Shown piece by piece: positions 47,481 to 58,260 of a DNA stretch of 64,000 bases. The notes under the pieces were generated by a model that worked only from the letters and a program-made list of their open reading frames with translations, did no database searches and was not told the origin of the DNA. The translations under genes were made by a program, and so were the position numbers. Every line of letters begins with the position of its first letter. The stretch's first letter is position 1. Source of the stretch: Phalacrocorax aristotelis (taxonomy: Eukaryota; Chordata; Aves; Suliformes; Phalacrocoracidae); assembly GCF_949628215.1 (NCBI RefSeq), contig NC_134278.1, forward strand, positions 105,505,277 to 105,569,276. The letters run 5' to 3'.

Positions 47481-48311
47481 TAGAAACTATAACAGCTGGT
47501 GTGTTTATCCTTACTTGAGTGTATTAACCTCTTTAGCCCTTTTTTCCAGAAGAAGGATTCAGCATTACAGATTTGACTGTCAGCTGCAGTGCCTGGCGGC
47601 CCGTTGGATTGGCACCCTGACAGAATCGAAAGTCCAGTGCTGCAAGTAAACATGGATGACATTGCAGATAGATAGAACTGGCTGACTTGAGGCACCTGCA
47701 GCTGTTTGCACCAGAATAAAAGCAAAGGTTGTGGTCACTGGAGTGGAAAAACACTGAATTTACCTCTAGTTATTTTGCCTGGGAATTTCCCCCCCTTCTT
47801 TCTTTTTTTTTTCCCCCCTGGTTGTACATTTTGGAACCTTTCCACTAAAAGCACATCAGGCTGAAATACCTAAGTGAAAAAATCCACCAGACACCAGAGG
47901 GTTTTATAACCTATTTCCCCCCGCCCTTTTTTTTTTTACTTAAATTCATTGAACAGTTTCCCTCACTAGTCTCTGCCTGGTAACCCCTAGTGCTTTACCA
48001 GTGCGAATACTGGGTTGCAGAAAGGGATGCAAACACTGAATAGACAGAAACAATTCTCAGCAGCTGATTTATTTTTTTTAAAACACAGCATTCACCAGGA
48101 CTGCCATAAGTGACAGCACAACAGCAACCCAAAACATTTTGTTCTGTAAAAAAAGCTCTCCATCTCTTAAGCACTCCTGCTTCCCAGGACAGGTCCCCAA
48201 AGTCCTTGGAAATGAGGATGACAGCACGGGAACTTAGTAGTTGCCCTCAGTGGTATGTTGCAATTGATCAGCGTGGCAAACTCACAGCCAGAATATTCAT
48301 TTCTGTAGCAT
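47481..48311. other. Gene-free DNA
   Basis: Short frames occur only. Pyrimidine-rich low-complexity runs lie at 47787-47820 and 47917-47940. Nothing else is visible. Confidence 0.5.
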
Positions 48312-48472
48312 AGAGGATCTCAGTGTGCTTTACAAACAGCATTTAATTGCCATAATCCTCAGTAAAGGTATTCTATCTAGTTCACCAGTAGATAAACTGA
48401 CGCACAAAGAGCTTAGGGGACTTGCCCAAGGTCACGCTCTGAGTCAGTGGTGAGCTGCTGACAAAGACATGA
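48312..48472 (+). repeat. MIR-like SINE (tRNA-derived CORE-SINE/L2-tail type)
   Basis: The order AGAGGATCTCAGTGTGCTTT, GATAAACTGACGCACAAAGA, GGGGACTTGCCCAAGGTCAC and GAGTCAGTGG parallels the sauropsid MIR-like consensus ('GGATCTCAAAGCACTTTACAAA ... AAACTGAGGCACAGAGA ... GACTTGCCCAAGGTCACACAG ... GTCAGTGG'). It is the clearest SINE in the window. The copy keeps most of its core but not a usable promoter. A CpG-dense patch follows directly. Confidence 0.75.
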
Positions 48473-48474
48473 CT

Positions 48475-48551
48475 CCGGGTGGCCGGCGCTAACGGTGGGG
48501 CGATGCCGTCCTTGCCTTGCCCAGCACCGGCGACGTAGCCTCCATCTCCGG
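48475..48551. other. CpG-dense patch
   Basis: Ten CpG dinucleotides occur in 77 bases (for example GGTGGCCGGCGCTAACGG and CACCGGCGACGTAGCC), in a window that is otherwise CpG-poor. The patch is too short for a classical CpG island. It may be part of the neighbouring SINE insertion, or a small unmethylated regulatory element next to the enhancer-like stretch that follows. Confidence 0.7.
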
Positions 48552-48639
48552 AGCAAAGATCAGCAGCTGGCCTGACAAACGAGAGGGAGAGGGGAGGGTA
48601 GATAGGTATGACAGAAATGAGGTGTTTGATGGCTGGGCT

Positions 48640-49290
48640 TTTCCCCTATGCCACCTGCATCCCTTTATAACTTGGGATCATTTACATTTTTAAAGAAAGT
48701 GTATTCTTTTTCATCATGGGCCACTGGTGAGCCTAACACTATCTTTTGTGCGGCACCCCCGCTAACAGAGGTGGCGGAGTATCAATCACAGCTTTCCCTG
48801 GGGTCATACCTTACTATGCTGGCTCTTGATCAGAAAGAAACAGATGGTTATTTACAAACAAAATAATCAAGACCTCAAGAAGGTTGGGGATTTTTTCCCA
48901 AACCCTCCTACAGATGAGGCCAAAATAAGGTAAAGTTGCTTGTGTCCCCTTCTGCCAGCTCTCAAGGATGATGCCTGTCCTACCAGCACCTTTAAATGCG
49001 TTATCAGTTAAATTTGCCAAAGAAATGTGTGACACCTGACAGAGTAGAGTTGCCTTAGATTATTCAGTGTCTTTCATGAGAAAATCTGGCACTTAAACCA
49101 CAATGTGAATTACTGCTAGATTATTGTGCAGGAATATTGTTATCTGCCGTACACTACATGTTTGCAAGCAGTTCTTTACAAGCAACGCACAGACTGCCTT
49201 TGAATCTTTTTCAGTAGCCATGGTCACCCTCCTTCTTTATTTAGTGTTAAGTGTTATTCATTTAGCAGTAAAAAATGAACAAAAGAGAAA
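48640..49290. promoter_or_regulatory. Candidate conserved noncoding element
   Basis: About 650 bases of non-repetitive DNA with words such as GGAGTATCAATCACAGC, TTTACAAACAAAATAATC, GCGTTATCAGTTAAATTTGC, CTTAGATTATTCAG, GTGAATTACTGCTAGATTATTG and TTTATTTAGTGTTAAG. Forkhead-, HNF1- and TAAT-like words are mixed with unmutated CpGs (GGTGGCGG, CAACGCAC). The block lies between the CpG patch and a (TTTA)n tract. Open frames of 60-73 codons here are unremarkable. Regulatory function is inferred. Confidence 0.42.
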
Positions 49291-49340
49291 AAAGCAGGTG
49301 CTCTAAGTTTACTCTACAGCCAGCTGTCAGGAAGACACAC

Positions 49341-49341
49341 T

Positions 49342-49376
<35 letters not shown>

Positions 49377-49378
49377 TT
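49341..49378. repeat. (TTTA)n microsatellite
   Basis: About nine and a half uninterrupted TTTA units. Likely variable in length. Confidence 0.97.
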
Positions 49379-51130
49379 ATTGCAGCACATAAAGGGGATT
49401 TATTGAAAGTGCTTGGGAAAAAAATATGAAGCATACGTTCAATCAGCCTTTTCTGTAATCAATAAGGTTACTGAAGCAGAAAAAACTATAATGAGTTGTC
49501 ACAGAATTTGAATTCCCATTTGGTTCCTTTTATACGTATTCAGGCAGAAAATCGTCATGGAAAGTGAAAGTTGGGAAGGAGTTGGGCTGACTCTTCAGCT
49601 GGGTTTGTTTTGAACTTACCAGGTATCATTTGACTGACTGCTTGCTGAGTGTCAAGGACAGGCACAAGCCCCTAGTACAGGCAGGATAATTTACAGTCAC
49701 AGAGGTGCAACTTCCTTACATTTCAGGTGGAGAAACCTCCCTGGTGAAGTACAGCTGATCTTGCATTCAGATGTTCAGACACACCAGCGCGTCTCCCTGG
49801 GATTCCCCCCTCACTATGCAGTGTTTTCAGCCAAGGGTCTAAGTGTCCCTAGCACAAATGTCAGTGCTTTGAGACCTCACTCTCAAAGACACCTGGAGGA
49901 GATTTAGCCATAAAGCCCAAGGACCTTCATGCTCTCCCCTCCTACCCAGCACACTGTGGAAGTTCTTTAAAAGCATTGCAAAAACCTGTGAAAAAGGGAG
50001 GTGGAGGGTGTTGGGCCACCTACCCCAACACCAGGAGCTCTGCTTTGCTGAGTGGTAAAGCCCACAGCTTTGTCAGATTTGTGCTGGTTTCTGCTTACAG
50101 CTGTGTGTCAGGAGCTTCATGCCAATGGTTGCATGGTCTGTAGGTTCCTGTGTTGCAGGTGGGGATGGGAACCTGCTAGCAATCATGTGAATAGTGAAAT
50201 ACATGAGCCATGATCCTGAGCCCTACAACACAAAAATGTACATTAAAAATTTTAGCAACAAAATGCTGTTCTCACATCAAGGGATGTGAGGAGCCATGGA
50301 TTTAAGGCATGTACTAGCTAAAATCATTTTCGTCTCTCAAATAATTTCCTTCAGGAATCACACAACATGGTATCTATTGTTCAGTTTGCTCTCAGTTTAT
50401 CTTGCTTATTTATTTTTTCAGTGCTTTTTCTTACTTATGTGCTTGAATGTCCCTGTTGCTTCCCAGAATACTCAGTGTTCCTCTTTTTAAAATTTTTCAA
50501 ATGTTCAACAAAAGGCTATGAGTTTTGATTTTAAAATGTCATGGTACTTCATGGGTTTGTAGCTCATGTGTCTCCTAGTCTGAAATGCTGCTCGCTGTTT
50601 GGCTCCATGATTCTCCAGTCCCATCAGAGACCTGCGGAACAAATATTTGTAAGAATATATTTATATTATATAGAGAGGATGTTCTGATCTCAGCTTACAG
50701 TGCATCTTGGGAAAGATAGGCAGAAACCTGGTCCACATAAAAGAATAAGAAATTAAGGTATCTATCAGAATTATAATTTCTACCAGCCAATATGGTGGCT
50801 TATACAATATTTACTCTAGATCATCTACAGTTCAAAACTAAAAACTTTTCACTTGTGTGTTTGCATATATTTAAAGAGAAAACTTAAAATTTTTCACAGT
50901 AGATAATTTTCATGAAATGTAAAAAATCAGTTGGTCACCCCAGACAATGAAAATGGAAACTTTGTGTCCAGCTCTAGGCATTGTTCAACTTCTCTCTCTG
51001 AACGCTTCTGAAGTGTACTGTCTCTGTTATTACATCATGCTTTGGTGATGGGGATTTAAACTTTAATCTAGATGATCAAATCAAAGTCAGATTGAAGAAA
51101 ACTCTTACTCTGAATGGCTCCAATCCTTCC
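49379..51130. other. Gene-free unique DNA
   Basis: No domain-bearing frame, RNA gene or named repeat is visible. An AT-rich stretch lies at 50645-50685. Confidence 0.5.
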
Positions 51131-51272
51131 CTTTTTCTTTTCTTTTCTTTTCTTTTCTTTTCTTTTCTTTTCTTTTCTTTTCTTTTCTTTTCTTTTCTTT
51201 TCTTTTCTTTTCTTTTCTTTTCTTTTCTTTTCTTTTCTTTTCTTTTCTTTTCTTTTCTTTTCTTTTCTTTTC
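51131..51272. repeat. (CTTTT)n microsatellite, about 28 units
   Basis: A nearly pure run of CTTTT covers about 140 bases, followed by a C-run and a T-run up to 51300. Every reading frame across it is artificially open (repeats of FLFFS on one strand, KRKEK on the other), so the apparent frames here are not genes. A polypyrimidine-polypurine run this long can form triplex structures and is prone to length change. The true length may differ from the assembled one. Confidence 0.98.
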
Positions 51273-51859
51273 TCCCCCCCAACCTTTTTTTTTCTTTTTG
51301 TTCCAGACAGTCATAGAATTGAGACTGGGAAAATATAGCACATTGCCAAAATCACATAAATTTTAATGGCTTTCCTGTTCACTTAACCCCACATCAACAG
51401 TGTGACCTTGCTAGCCTGAACCATGAACCACCAGGGTGTGGAGGCCAAGAGCAGGGTGGATCTGGCCTTGCTCCAGAGCCTATTGCACAAAGGAAAACGT
51501 GGGACATTTTGTAGGATATTTTTGAAAACACTGGGTGTCTTTTTCAAGACACTTGTGCCCTAATTATATGGAAGCTGGCAATAGATTTGGTAATCAGCAC
51601 CCACCTCCAACAAGACTAACACACAATTAGCACTTGAGCAGTGAATGTTACTCAAGTTCTGCCTACTCTAATCGTTTATGTTTCTTCAGCATATCCTAAA
51701 TTTTTATATGGCCTTCATTTCCAGGATATTTATGCACCTCAAAGTCCTTAACATGTTTGTCCTGTAAGGCAGGGATTTCTAATTATTTTTAGCAGGAAGG
51801 AAATTTAGGAACAGCAAAAGACTTAAGGAAAACTTTTTTAAAGGTGTTCTAGCATTGCA
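51273..51859. other. Gene-free unique DNA
   Basis: Nothing specific is visible between the microsatellite and the LINE. Confidence 0.5.
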
Positions 51860-53620
51860 AGACATAGAGGCACATATTGTTAGTCCAGAAAGGACAAAAA
51901 CAGCAATCTTCTCTGACCTCTTTTACAACGCAGACCACTTAACTTCCCCAAATCAGTGCATTTTAAGTAGAGCAAATCTTTTAGAAAAACATTCCATCTT
52001 GATTTTAAAATTTCCACTGGTGTAGAGAGTGCCACAACCCTTGGTAATTTGCTCCAAAGGTTAATTACACTCCCTGAGAAAAATGTGCACCTGATTTTTA
52101 ATCTGAATTTGTCCCTATAAAACTCCCAACCTTCAGAACCTGTTATTTAACAGACTGAAGAGCCTTCATTTTAAAAATTACATTCCCCATGGAGGCAATT
52201 AGTGTGGGATTATCTCATTTAACTTTAACCATGCAAAAATGAAGCATCTTGTCTCACCCAGTGTTTGGGGATCCTTCTGTAATCAACTGAGAGAAACAGG
52301 CACTACCAGAAGGCAGTTCATTGCAGCTATCTCCATACGGGATTAGGTGCCCACTGGAGATACCTAACTTCTGCACTGACTGTATAAGGGTGACAAAACA
52401 GTAAGCCTAGATCATATTCCTACCTTCTTGATGGGGAAAGTTGGGCAAAACAAATCCCTTAACTTTGGACTGTCATCAGCTCACCTCATTAGTCCTCTAT
52501 TTTCTGGGGGAAATGATGAATTCATTAAATTCTTCGTGATAAATGACCTCTTCCAGTTTGTCGCATGCTCTTGGGTGTCTTGTCCCAGTGCTCCTCTGCT
52601 TTTCAATGGCCCTCTTGAGCTAGGATTCAGAATGGGATCCCGTATTCCCAAAGGGGTGGCATCGATGCCAGTATCAGTAGTAATATAAACCCACTGTGTT
52701 CAGATGTGACGTTCCCTGCTGCACTGCACTTGAAGTTCTGTTTTGCTCATTATCCATCAGTAATGAGTCCGAAGTCTTTTTAAAAGCCACAGGTACTACA
52801 GGTAAGGTCCTGTAAAGACGACCTTTGCTGTTTCTAGGTAGAAAACCTTACAATTGGGCCAAAACATCTAGCTTGTTCTTCATCAGCAACACGTTCACTT
52901 TATTATTGTAAACTTCCCTGTGTTTGTGTGGTCTGTAAGTATAAGTTATAGAAAATGCTGTTCTTTTCTTTCAGGACATAGTTAGAAATCTTAAACAGCT
53001 TTGGATCCAGAACCATTCTCTGCAGGACTCCCATGAAATGTCCCCGTTTTCGTTTACACATTGAGATGTACCAATTAGCTATTTTTCAATCCATTTGATG
53101 ATTGCTGCAATGTTCTTGTAGCATTCTCCTTTCTTAATCAAAATGTCAGGTGGTACCAAGTCAAATGCCTTACAGAAGTCTAAGTACATTACATCAGTGC
53201 TTATTACCTTTCTCAACCAAGCTTGTAATCTCATAAAAATTATATCAAGCTAGTTTGACAAGATCTATTTTCCATAAACCCATCTTGAAAGGCATTAATT
53301 ATATTACCTTCCTTTAATTCCTTATTAATCAAGTCTCATATCAGCTGTTCCAGTATTTTGCCTAGGATCAATGTCAGGTTGACAGGCCTATAATTACTCA
53401 AGTCATCCCGTTTAACCTTTTTAAATGTTGGCTCTATATAAGCTTTCTTCTAGCCTTCTGGAACCTCCCCAGGGCACCAAGATTAGTTGAAAATCATCAT
53501 TAATGGTTCAGAGAGCTCCTTTTCTAGATCTTTTAAAATCCTTGGTTAGCTTCTGTAGCCTCTGTTATGACCATACGTCATTATTGTTGCAAAAAGGTCT
53601 GCAAGCTCCACTAGACACTT
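51860..53620 (-). mobile_element. 5'-truncated CR1 LINE with recognisable RT palm motifs
   Basis: Read on the minus strand, this is the C-terminal half of a CR1 ORF2 plus its 3' untranslated region. Reading in element order, there is an 'ELADLFATI'-like stretch (about 53600), a motif NYRPVNLT (plus-strand 53372-53395), the palm motif YLDFCKAFDLV (53154-53186), a 'GVLQRMVLDPKLF'-like stretch (about 52990-53035) and a 'DFGLITDG'-like stretch (about 52755-52780). The 3' part includes TTACCAAGGGTTGTGGCACT and AGATTTGCTCTACTTAAAAT words (minus strand, about 51970-52060). In-frame stops and indels are frequent, so it is dead. The family's reverse transcriptase normally copies CR1 RNA at a nicked target. 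The exact 5' edge is uncertain (53.5-53.65 kb), and the terminal octamers are worn. Confidence 0.85.
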
Positions 53621-54875
53621 ACTGCATCTTCCAGTACGCCAATACCTATGTAAATCTGGCTGGCAGTGAGCTGCTGAAAGAAAGGAAAACAGAAAAATAT
53701 GAACCCATTTTTCCCACTCTTTGCCCCTGGTCACTTTAAATATCGTTTATTCACATGACAGCATATAAATTCACATGAACGCTTGCCACATAGCCCTGCC
53801 TTGAATAAAGCCATCATATGACCCCACCTAAATCTCACAAATAGTGGTAGCCACTTCCAAGGAGTGTCACAAATTTCTTCCGAGAAACATGCCTAGTACT
53901 GTAGCACAAGCCTAGTCTTACACACCGTGCAGCATCCAAAGCCCTGATGTTCTGGACCTTTTGCCTTTTGAAGGCATGGAGGTTTCCCTCTATATGCATC
54001 ATGGCAGAGCTAAGCCTAATTTGGGCTACGGATGTATCCCGGTAATCTGACTAGTTCAATTAAGTTTGAAAATACACAATTTTGATAATTTCTACATATA
54101 TATAAAAAAAAAAAAAACCCAAACCAAACTGGCTCATGTCTATATAAAGTACTGTCTGAGCAAACAGCAAATATCAGGAAATAAAAAAACTTTCACATGG
54201 GCTGTTACTTTTAATACTGAAATATTCCAAATATTCAGTTGTAGGATGTATTTCCTACACTGCAACTTACAAACAGGACACTGCAACATTATCAGTGGTG
54301 GCTATTGCATTATTCTGATAAGAGAATTGGTGCTTTGGTGTGATTCCTATAAAAATACCATAGCAGAAGTGCATCCTGTTACAATTTTTAAATGTCCTTG
54401 TTTAAGTCCAGTTTTTCTACTAAGAATTTGTTTTGTGGATACCCAGACAGATCATCTTCTGGCAGACTGAAGTGCAGGTATTTCTGTGTTCCCACTCCCT
54501 ATGAACTAGCAGCCTCTGCGTGGCAGGCAGAAGGGGTGTTTTTAATTCTAAGTGTGCATGCCTAATTTAACTTTGCCAGTAATTTAGCTAAGTTGTGCAC
54601 TGAGATTTTTTGTGAACAAGTAATAAAATGCATGGACAATTTTCCACATAAACATTTTCTGTGTTACTTGCATACCATCTGAATTCTCCACATGTTCCTT
54701 CTAACAGATGAAGCCCCAGAAGTTTTTGTTTCTGTTGGTTTTGGTATTTTGTTCAGGTATCCTTGAGATTAGTTAATGAATTAATTATTTTCTAAATTGC
54801 CTTGTGCCAATACAGCTCGTAGTCAGGAAGCATGAAGATAGGCTTGTTTAAAAAAGCTGACTGAAATAAGCAGAG
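53621..54875. other. Gene-free DNA
   Basis: No gene is visible. A 134-codon frame (54066-54470, plus) begins in an A-rich low-complexity run and has no recognisable features. Confidence 0.5.
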
Positions 54876-54975
54876 CCAGTTCAGGTGTGTGTGTGTATGT
54901 GTATACATAAACATATATATTGTAGGTATAGCTAGATAGATCTATTTATAAATATATATATATGTGTGTGGACAT
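54876..54975. repeat. TG/TA-rich low-complexity tract
   Basis: GTGTGTGTGTATGTGTATAC is followed by TA-rich sequence and a second ATATATATATATGTGTGTGG. It is a compound dinucleotide tract, probably variable in length. Confidence 0.85.
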
Positions 54976-55945
54976 GTGTAGAATATGTCAATTGCTAGCA
55001 TTATTATTTGGATAGAGATAAAGGAAATCAACCCAAATTTAGAAGGGTAGAACCACCATAATAATTAACAAATCTTTAAATTGATTAATATTTTAAAATT
55101 AAATCTGAGAAGGTGGAACATTTTTTTGAATTGTAAAGGTGTGTTAAGTGAAAGAGAATGACAGTAGAAGTACTGTACTGTTAAAGAAAGAAAGAAAGAC
55201 TCATCCTCTTAGCTAGTGCCACAGATCTGGTTGCCTCACTGAAAAAGATGGAGCAGAAAGGACCTACCAGGAATGGAAACAAAAGTGATTTGATGCACAG
55301 TGCACAGGCCTTCTTCCTTCTGTACTGCAGGTTAGTTCACATGAAGCTGAGCAGAAGTGTGTGGATTAATGAACAATCCATGTGGGATAAATCTGAGGCT
55401 CCTAAATAAACTAATGCAGTAAAATTAAAACTGGAAGTGTAAATGTTTTATGTATCATATCTTTAACTTATGGACAGTAATTGTTGTTGAGAAAATAACC
55501 AAGGAGATGACTAAAAAAGCAGTAATGGAAGTAATAATCACATGAGCTGAATTACCACCATCAGTTACAAAAACCTATACAAATACCTAAATATTGTAAA
55601 TTGGGGAATTTTCTCCTTGGTTTCCACATCTGGTGGTTTACCTTTTTCCAGAGCTGTTTCACTGGAGGCAAAATATCTAACTAGATAAACTATGGGGTCA
55701 TCAAAATTATTTCCTATGAGATAAATTTCCACTGTTTACCCAGGGTCACATTGCTAAGAGTTACTTCACACATACCCATTAGCCAAGCCAAAGCTATACA
55801 ATAATAATACTCCCCTTATTGAAAGAGCATTTTTAATACTGTTGGAGCAATCAGCTCCAGGCGGCAGCTCTACCTGGGAAGCAGTTGGTACCCTGAGCTA
55901 AACCAGACAGTGCTTCAGTGTTGGCACTTTTCTGTTTACAAACTG
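54976..55945. other. Gene-free AT-rich DNA
   Basis: No gene or named repeat is visible. A short GAAA run lies at 55184-55198. The stretch 55430-55830 is AT-rich and unique. Confidence 0.48.
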
Positions 55946-56470
55946 CATCAGTCACAAATAAAAGTTGCCTTTTCGAAAGCTTTGTTTTGGCAATTCACAC
56001 ATGTGGAATAACAGTCGCAAATCATAAATGTCATACCTTTGTCGCCAGGATTTGAAGAAATCTGCAGGGTTCCTGTTTGGATGCAAATCCCAGTAGCTGT
56101 GCCTCCTGTGATTCGCATCAAAAAAACTTTGAAAAAAGGTTTTGATTTTGGCAGCTGCTATCAAGTCATAACTTTCAGCTCTCACCATCCCAGTTTGGGG
56201 AAGGCTCTGCTTCTTCTGCACAGGGGTCTTGGCTTCTGTCCTCCTGTACCCCCATCTTTGAAATCTAACAGGTAAATTGAAAGTTAGTGATAAGTGTTTT
56301 TTTCCAAGGCGAGCAGGTCCCTTTACTGATTTCCAGTAACTGTTAGTACCTTGTGACATAATGACAAAGTTTGCCTTTTCCCACAAATGCCTCAGAGTAA
56401 TGAGATGTGTCAAACTAAACTGCATTTGCCTTTTGTCAAGCGTAATCTTTTCTTTTTTAATGTTTAATGT
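55946..56470. promoter_or_regulatory. Candidate conserved noncoding element overlapping an open frame
   Basis: This non-repetitive block contains TCACAAATAAAAGTTGCC, CAATTCACACATGTGG, CGCAAATCATAAATGTC, GGATGCAAATCCC (octamer-like, ATGCAAAT, near 56080) and TTTGATTTTGGCAGC. It overlaps a 157-codon frame on the minus strand (55952-56425), which I do not call a gene because no domain, start context or splice partner supports it. The regulatory reading is inference. Alignment would separate the two: evenly spread conservation for an element, codon-periodic conservation for an exon. Confidence 0.38.
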
Positions 56471-57850
56471 GTTTTAGGGCTCATGGGAAGAGCCATGTTG
56501 GCAGCCCAGGCGAGTGAAGTTTTCCTCAGTTCCACAAACCCGCTACCTGCAGACTGCTGCCAAAAGGAGCATCTCCATGTGGTCCCATAAATGCCCCCAG
56601 TGTGGTAGGGAGAGCAGGGACCAGCGGATCACCAGTACAGGCCAGATCATGCCTGTCCTTACTGGCAGGGGAACTAACAGCATAAATTAGGACCAAGTCT
56701 GAAGAGCAAACTCCACAAGGAGCTGTGCAGGCCAACCTCCCACAGAGGTGGGGTGCTGCCACGCAGCATGGCACCATGCATCCCTACCCCAGGACACAGG
56801 CAGAGGAGCTGGGTGAACCACAGTTGCATTGGTGGGAATCTCAAAGAAACTAGTGCTGGGGAAATTTAGTTAGACATGAGAGTTTCCCTAAAATGCTCCC
56901 CACCCCCAAAATCCCCACCTCTCTGCAGGTTGTACATTCCTCCTCCCTAAGAAAACAAGATTTTAAAGGAAACAAGTTGACTTCGAGTTTCCTCCTCTGC
57001 TATTTTCCTTCTGTTCTTCAGGCTGGCACTGCTCAGCCTCCACATTCAAGCAGTACGCATTTCCTCTAGAGCACATTTTAGGAGCAGACACGATCATTTA
57101 AGTGCACGCTTTACTTATCTATCCTTAAGAACACAAAATAGACCCAGAAAAAACAGACGGTGTCTGTATGCTCATTAAAACACTTTCAGCCCAGGGCAAG
57201 GATTTGATCAAAAGGATTCCTGCCAATGGAAGGGCATGCTGGAGCCATTGTAAGAAGTTGTGTGCGAGTGTCTATCTTCCTTTCCTTTTCTTTCTTGTGC
57301 CCTGTCCCTTCCACTGCCACCTCCAATCTCTTTTCTTCCAGCTGGGGGAACAGAAGAGATTTTACTTCCTTGATGACAATTGTGTCCTTTGAGCAGCCAA
57401 ACCAAAAGGCACTTTGAGTTCAAATGAGACTGTGACTTAAACCAATATTAGCCAAGACCAACACATGTTTATTATACTATAAGTAACCTTCATTCTGATC
57501 AGCAGGTTTCCCTCACCCCACTGCAGTTTTACTCATTGCCTCTTTCATTTTTCCAAAATGAATAAATGAAATGGCTGCACATTTTTATTCACAGCAGTGG
57601 GTTTCACAACTTCAAATCAGAGAGGCGTTTTGATTTTAGAAATAAACTCCAGAGGAAACAGTTTCAACCAGAACTTTCATATATTTTTTTTTACCAGTTT
57701 AAGGTAACATCAAAACTCACCTTTCCAAAAAAATGAAACCTCACAGCATTCTTTTAATCCAAATTAAATAAAGTGTCATCCCTGTGTCCTCTTCCTTCAT
57801 ATTTAGAGGGAAAGAAAACTATCCTGCCCATACTTTAATGGTTTTGTCTG
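56471..57850. other. Gene-free unique DNA
   Basis: Short overlapping frames on both strands, no domains. AT-rich after 57.42 kb. Nothing else is visible. Confidence 0.5.
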
Positions 57851-58260
57851 CAAATCCTAAATGCTCTGCTGCTGCAAATTTCAAATGATCTTATACAGCC
57901 AAAGTCTCTTTGGTGTCAGCAGCCACCCAGGTAGCAACACAACCACGAGAATGCTGCTGATCAGAACAATGAATGCCTGATCTACAGATGTCATTTCAAG
58001 GTAGAAATCTTGATGAACATTGTAGTGACATTACAAAGTGGATTACACATGCTGTATCTGGGTCAGAGGAGTTATTTCAGTAAGGTCAACAAAGTACTTC
58101 TGACCAAACTTATTTCTTTACATTTCGAGAGATAAGCTTTTGTTTGTTACTTCACATTGCATCTAATAACAATATTCTCTCTGTACTCCTGAATCAGTTT
58201 GCAAGCAAAGTTAAAAGGAAGACAAAATAACCCCATGCCTGGGGTTATGCAATTTCAGAG
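57851..58260. promoter_or_regulatory. Candidate conserved noncoding element
   Basis: Non-repetitive DNA with CTGCTGCAAATTTCAAATGA, TGCTGATCAGAACAATGAATG, GTGACATTACAAAGTGG and CTAATAACAATATTC (SOX-like AACAAT words twice). It is free of simple repeats and of open frames over 60 codons. Inference only. Confidence 0.35.

Noticed and set aside
49341-49378. Regularly spaced repeats as a possible CRISPR-like array
   Set aside because: It is a plain (TTTA)n microsatellite without spacers, in vertebrate DNA.
51076-51341. Four overlapping repetitive open frames (FLFFS and KRKEK repeats)
   Set aside because: They are translations of the (CTTTT)n microsatellite and not genes.
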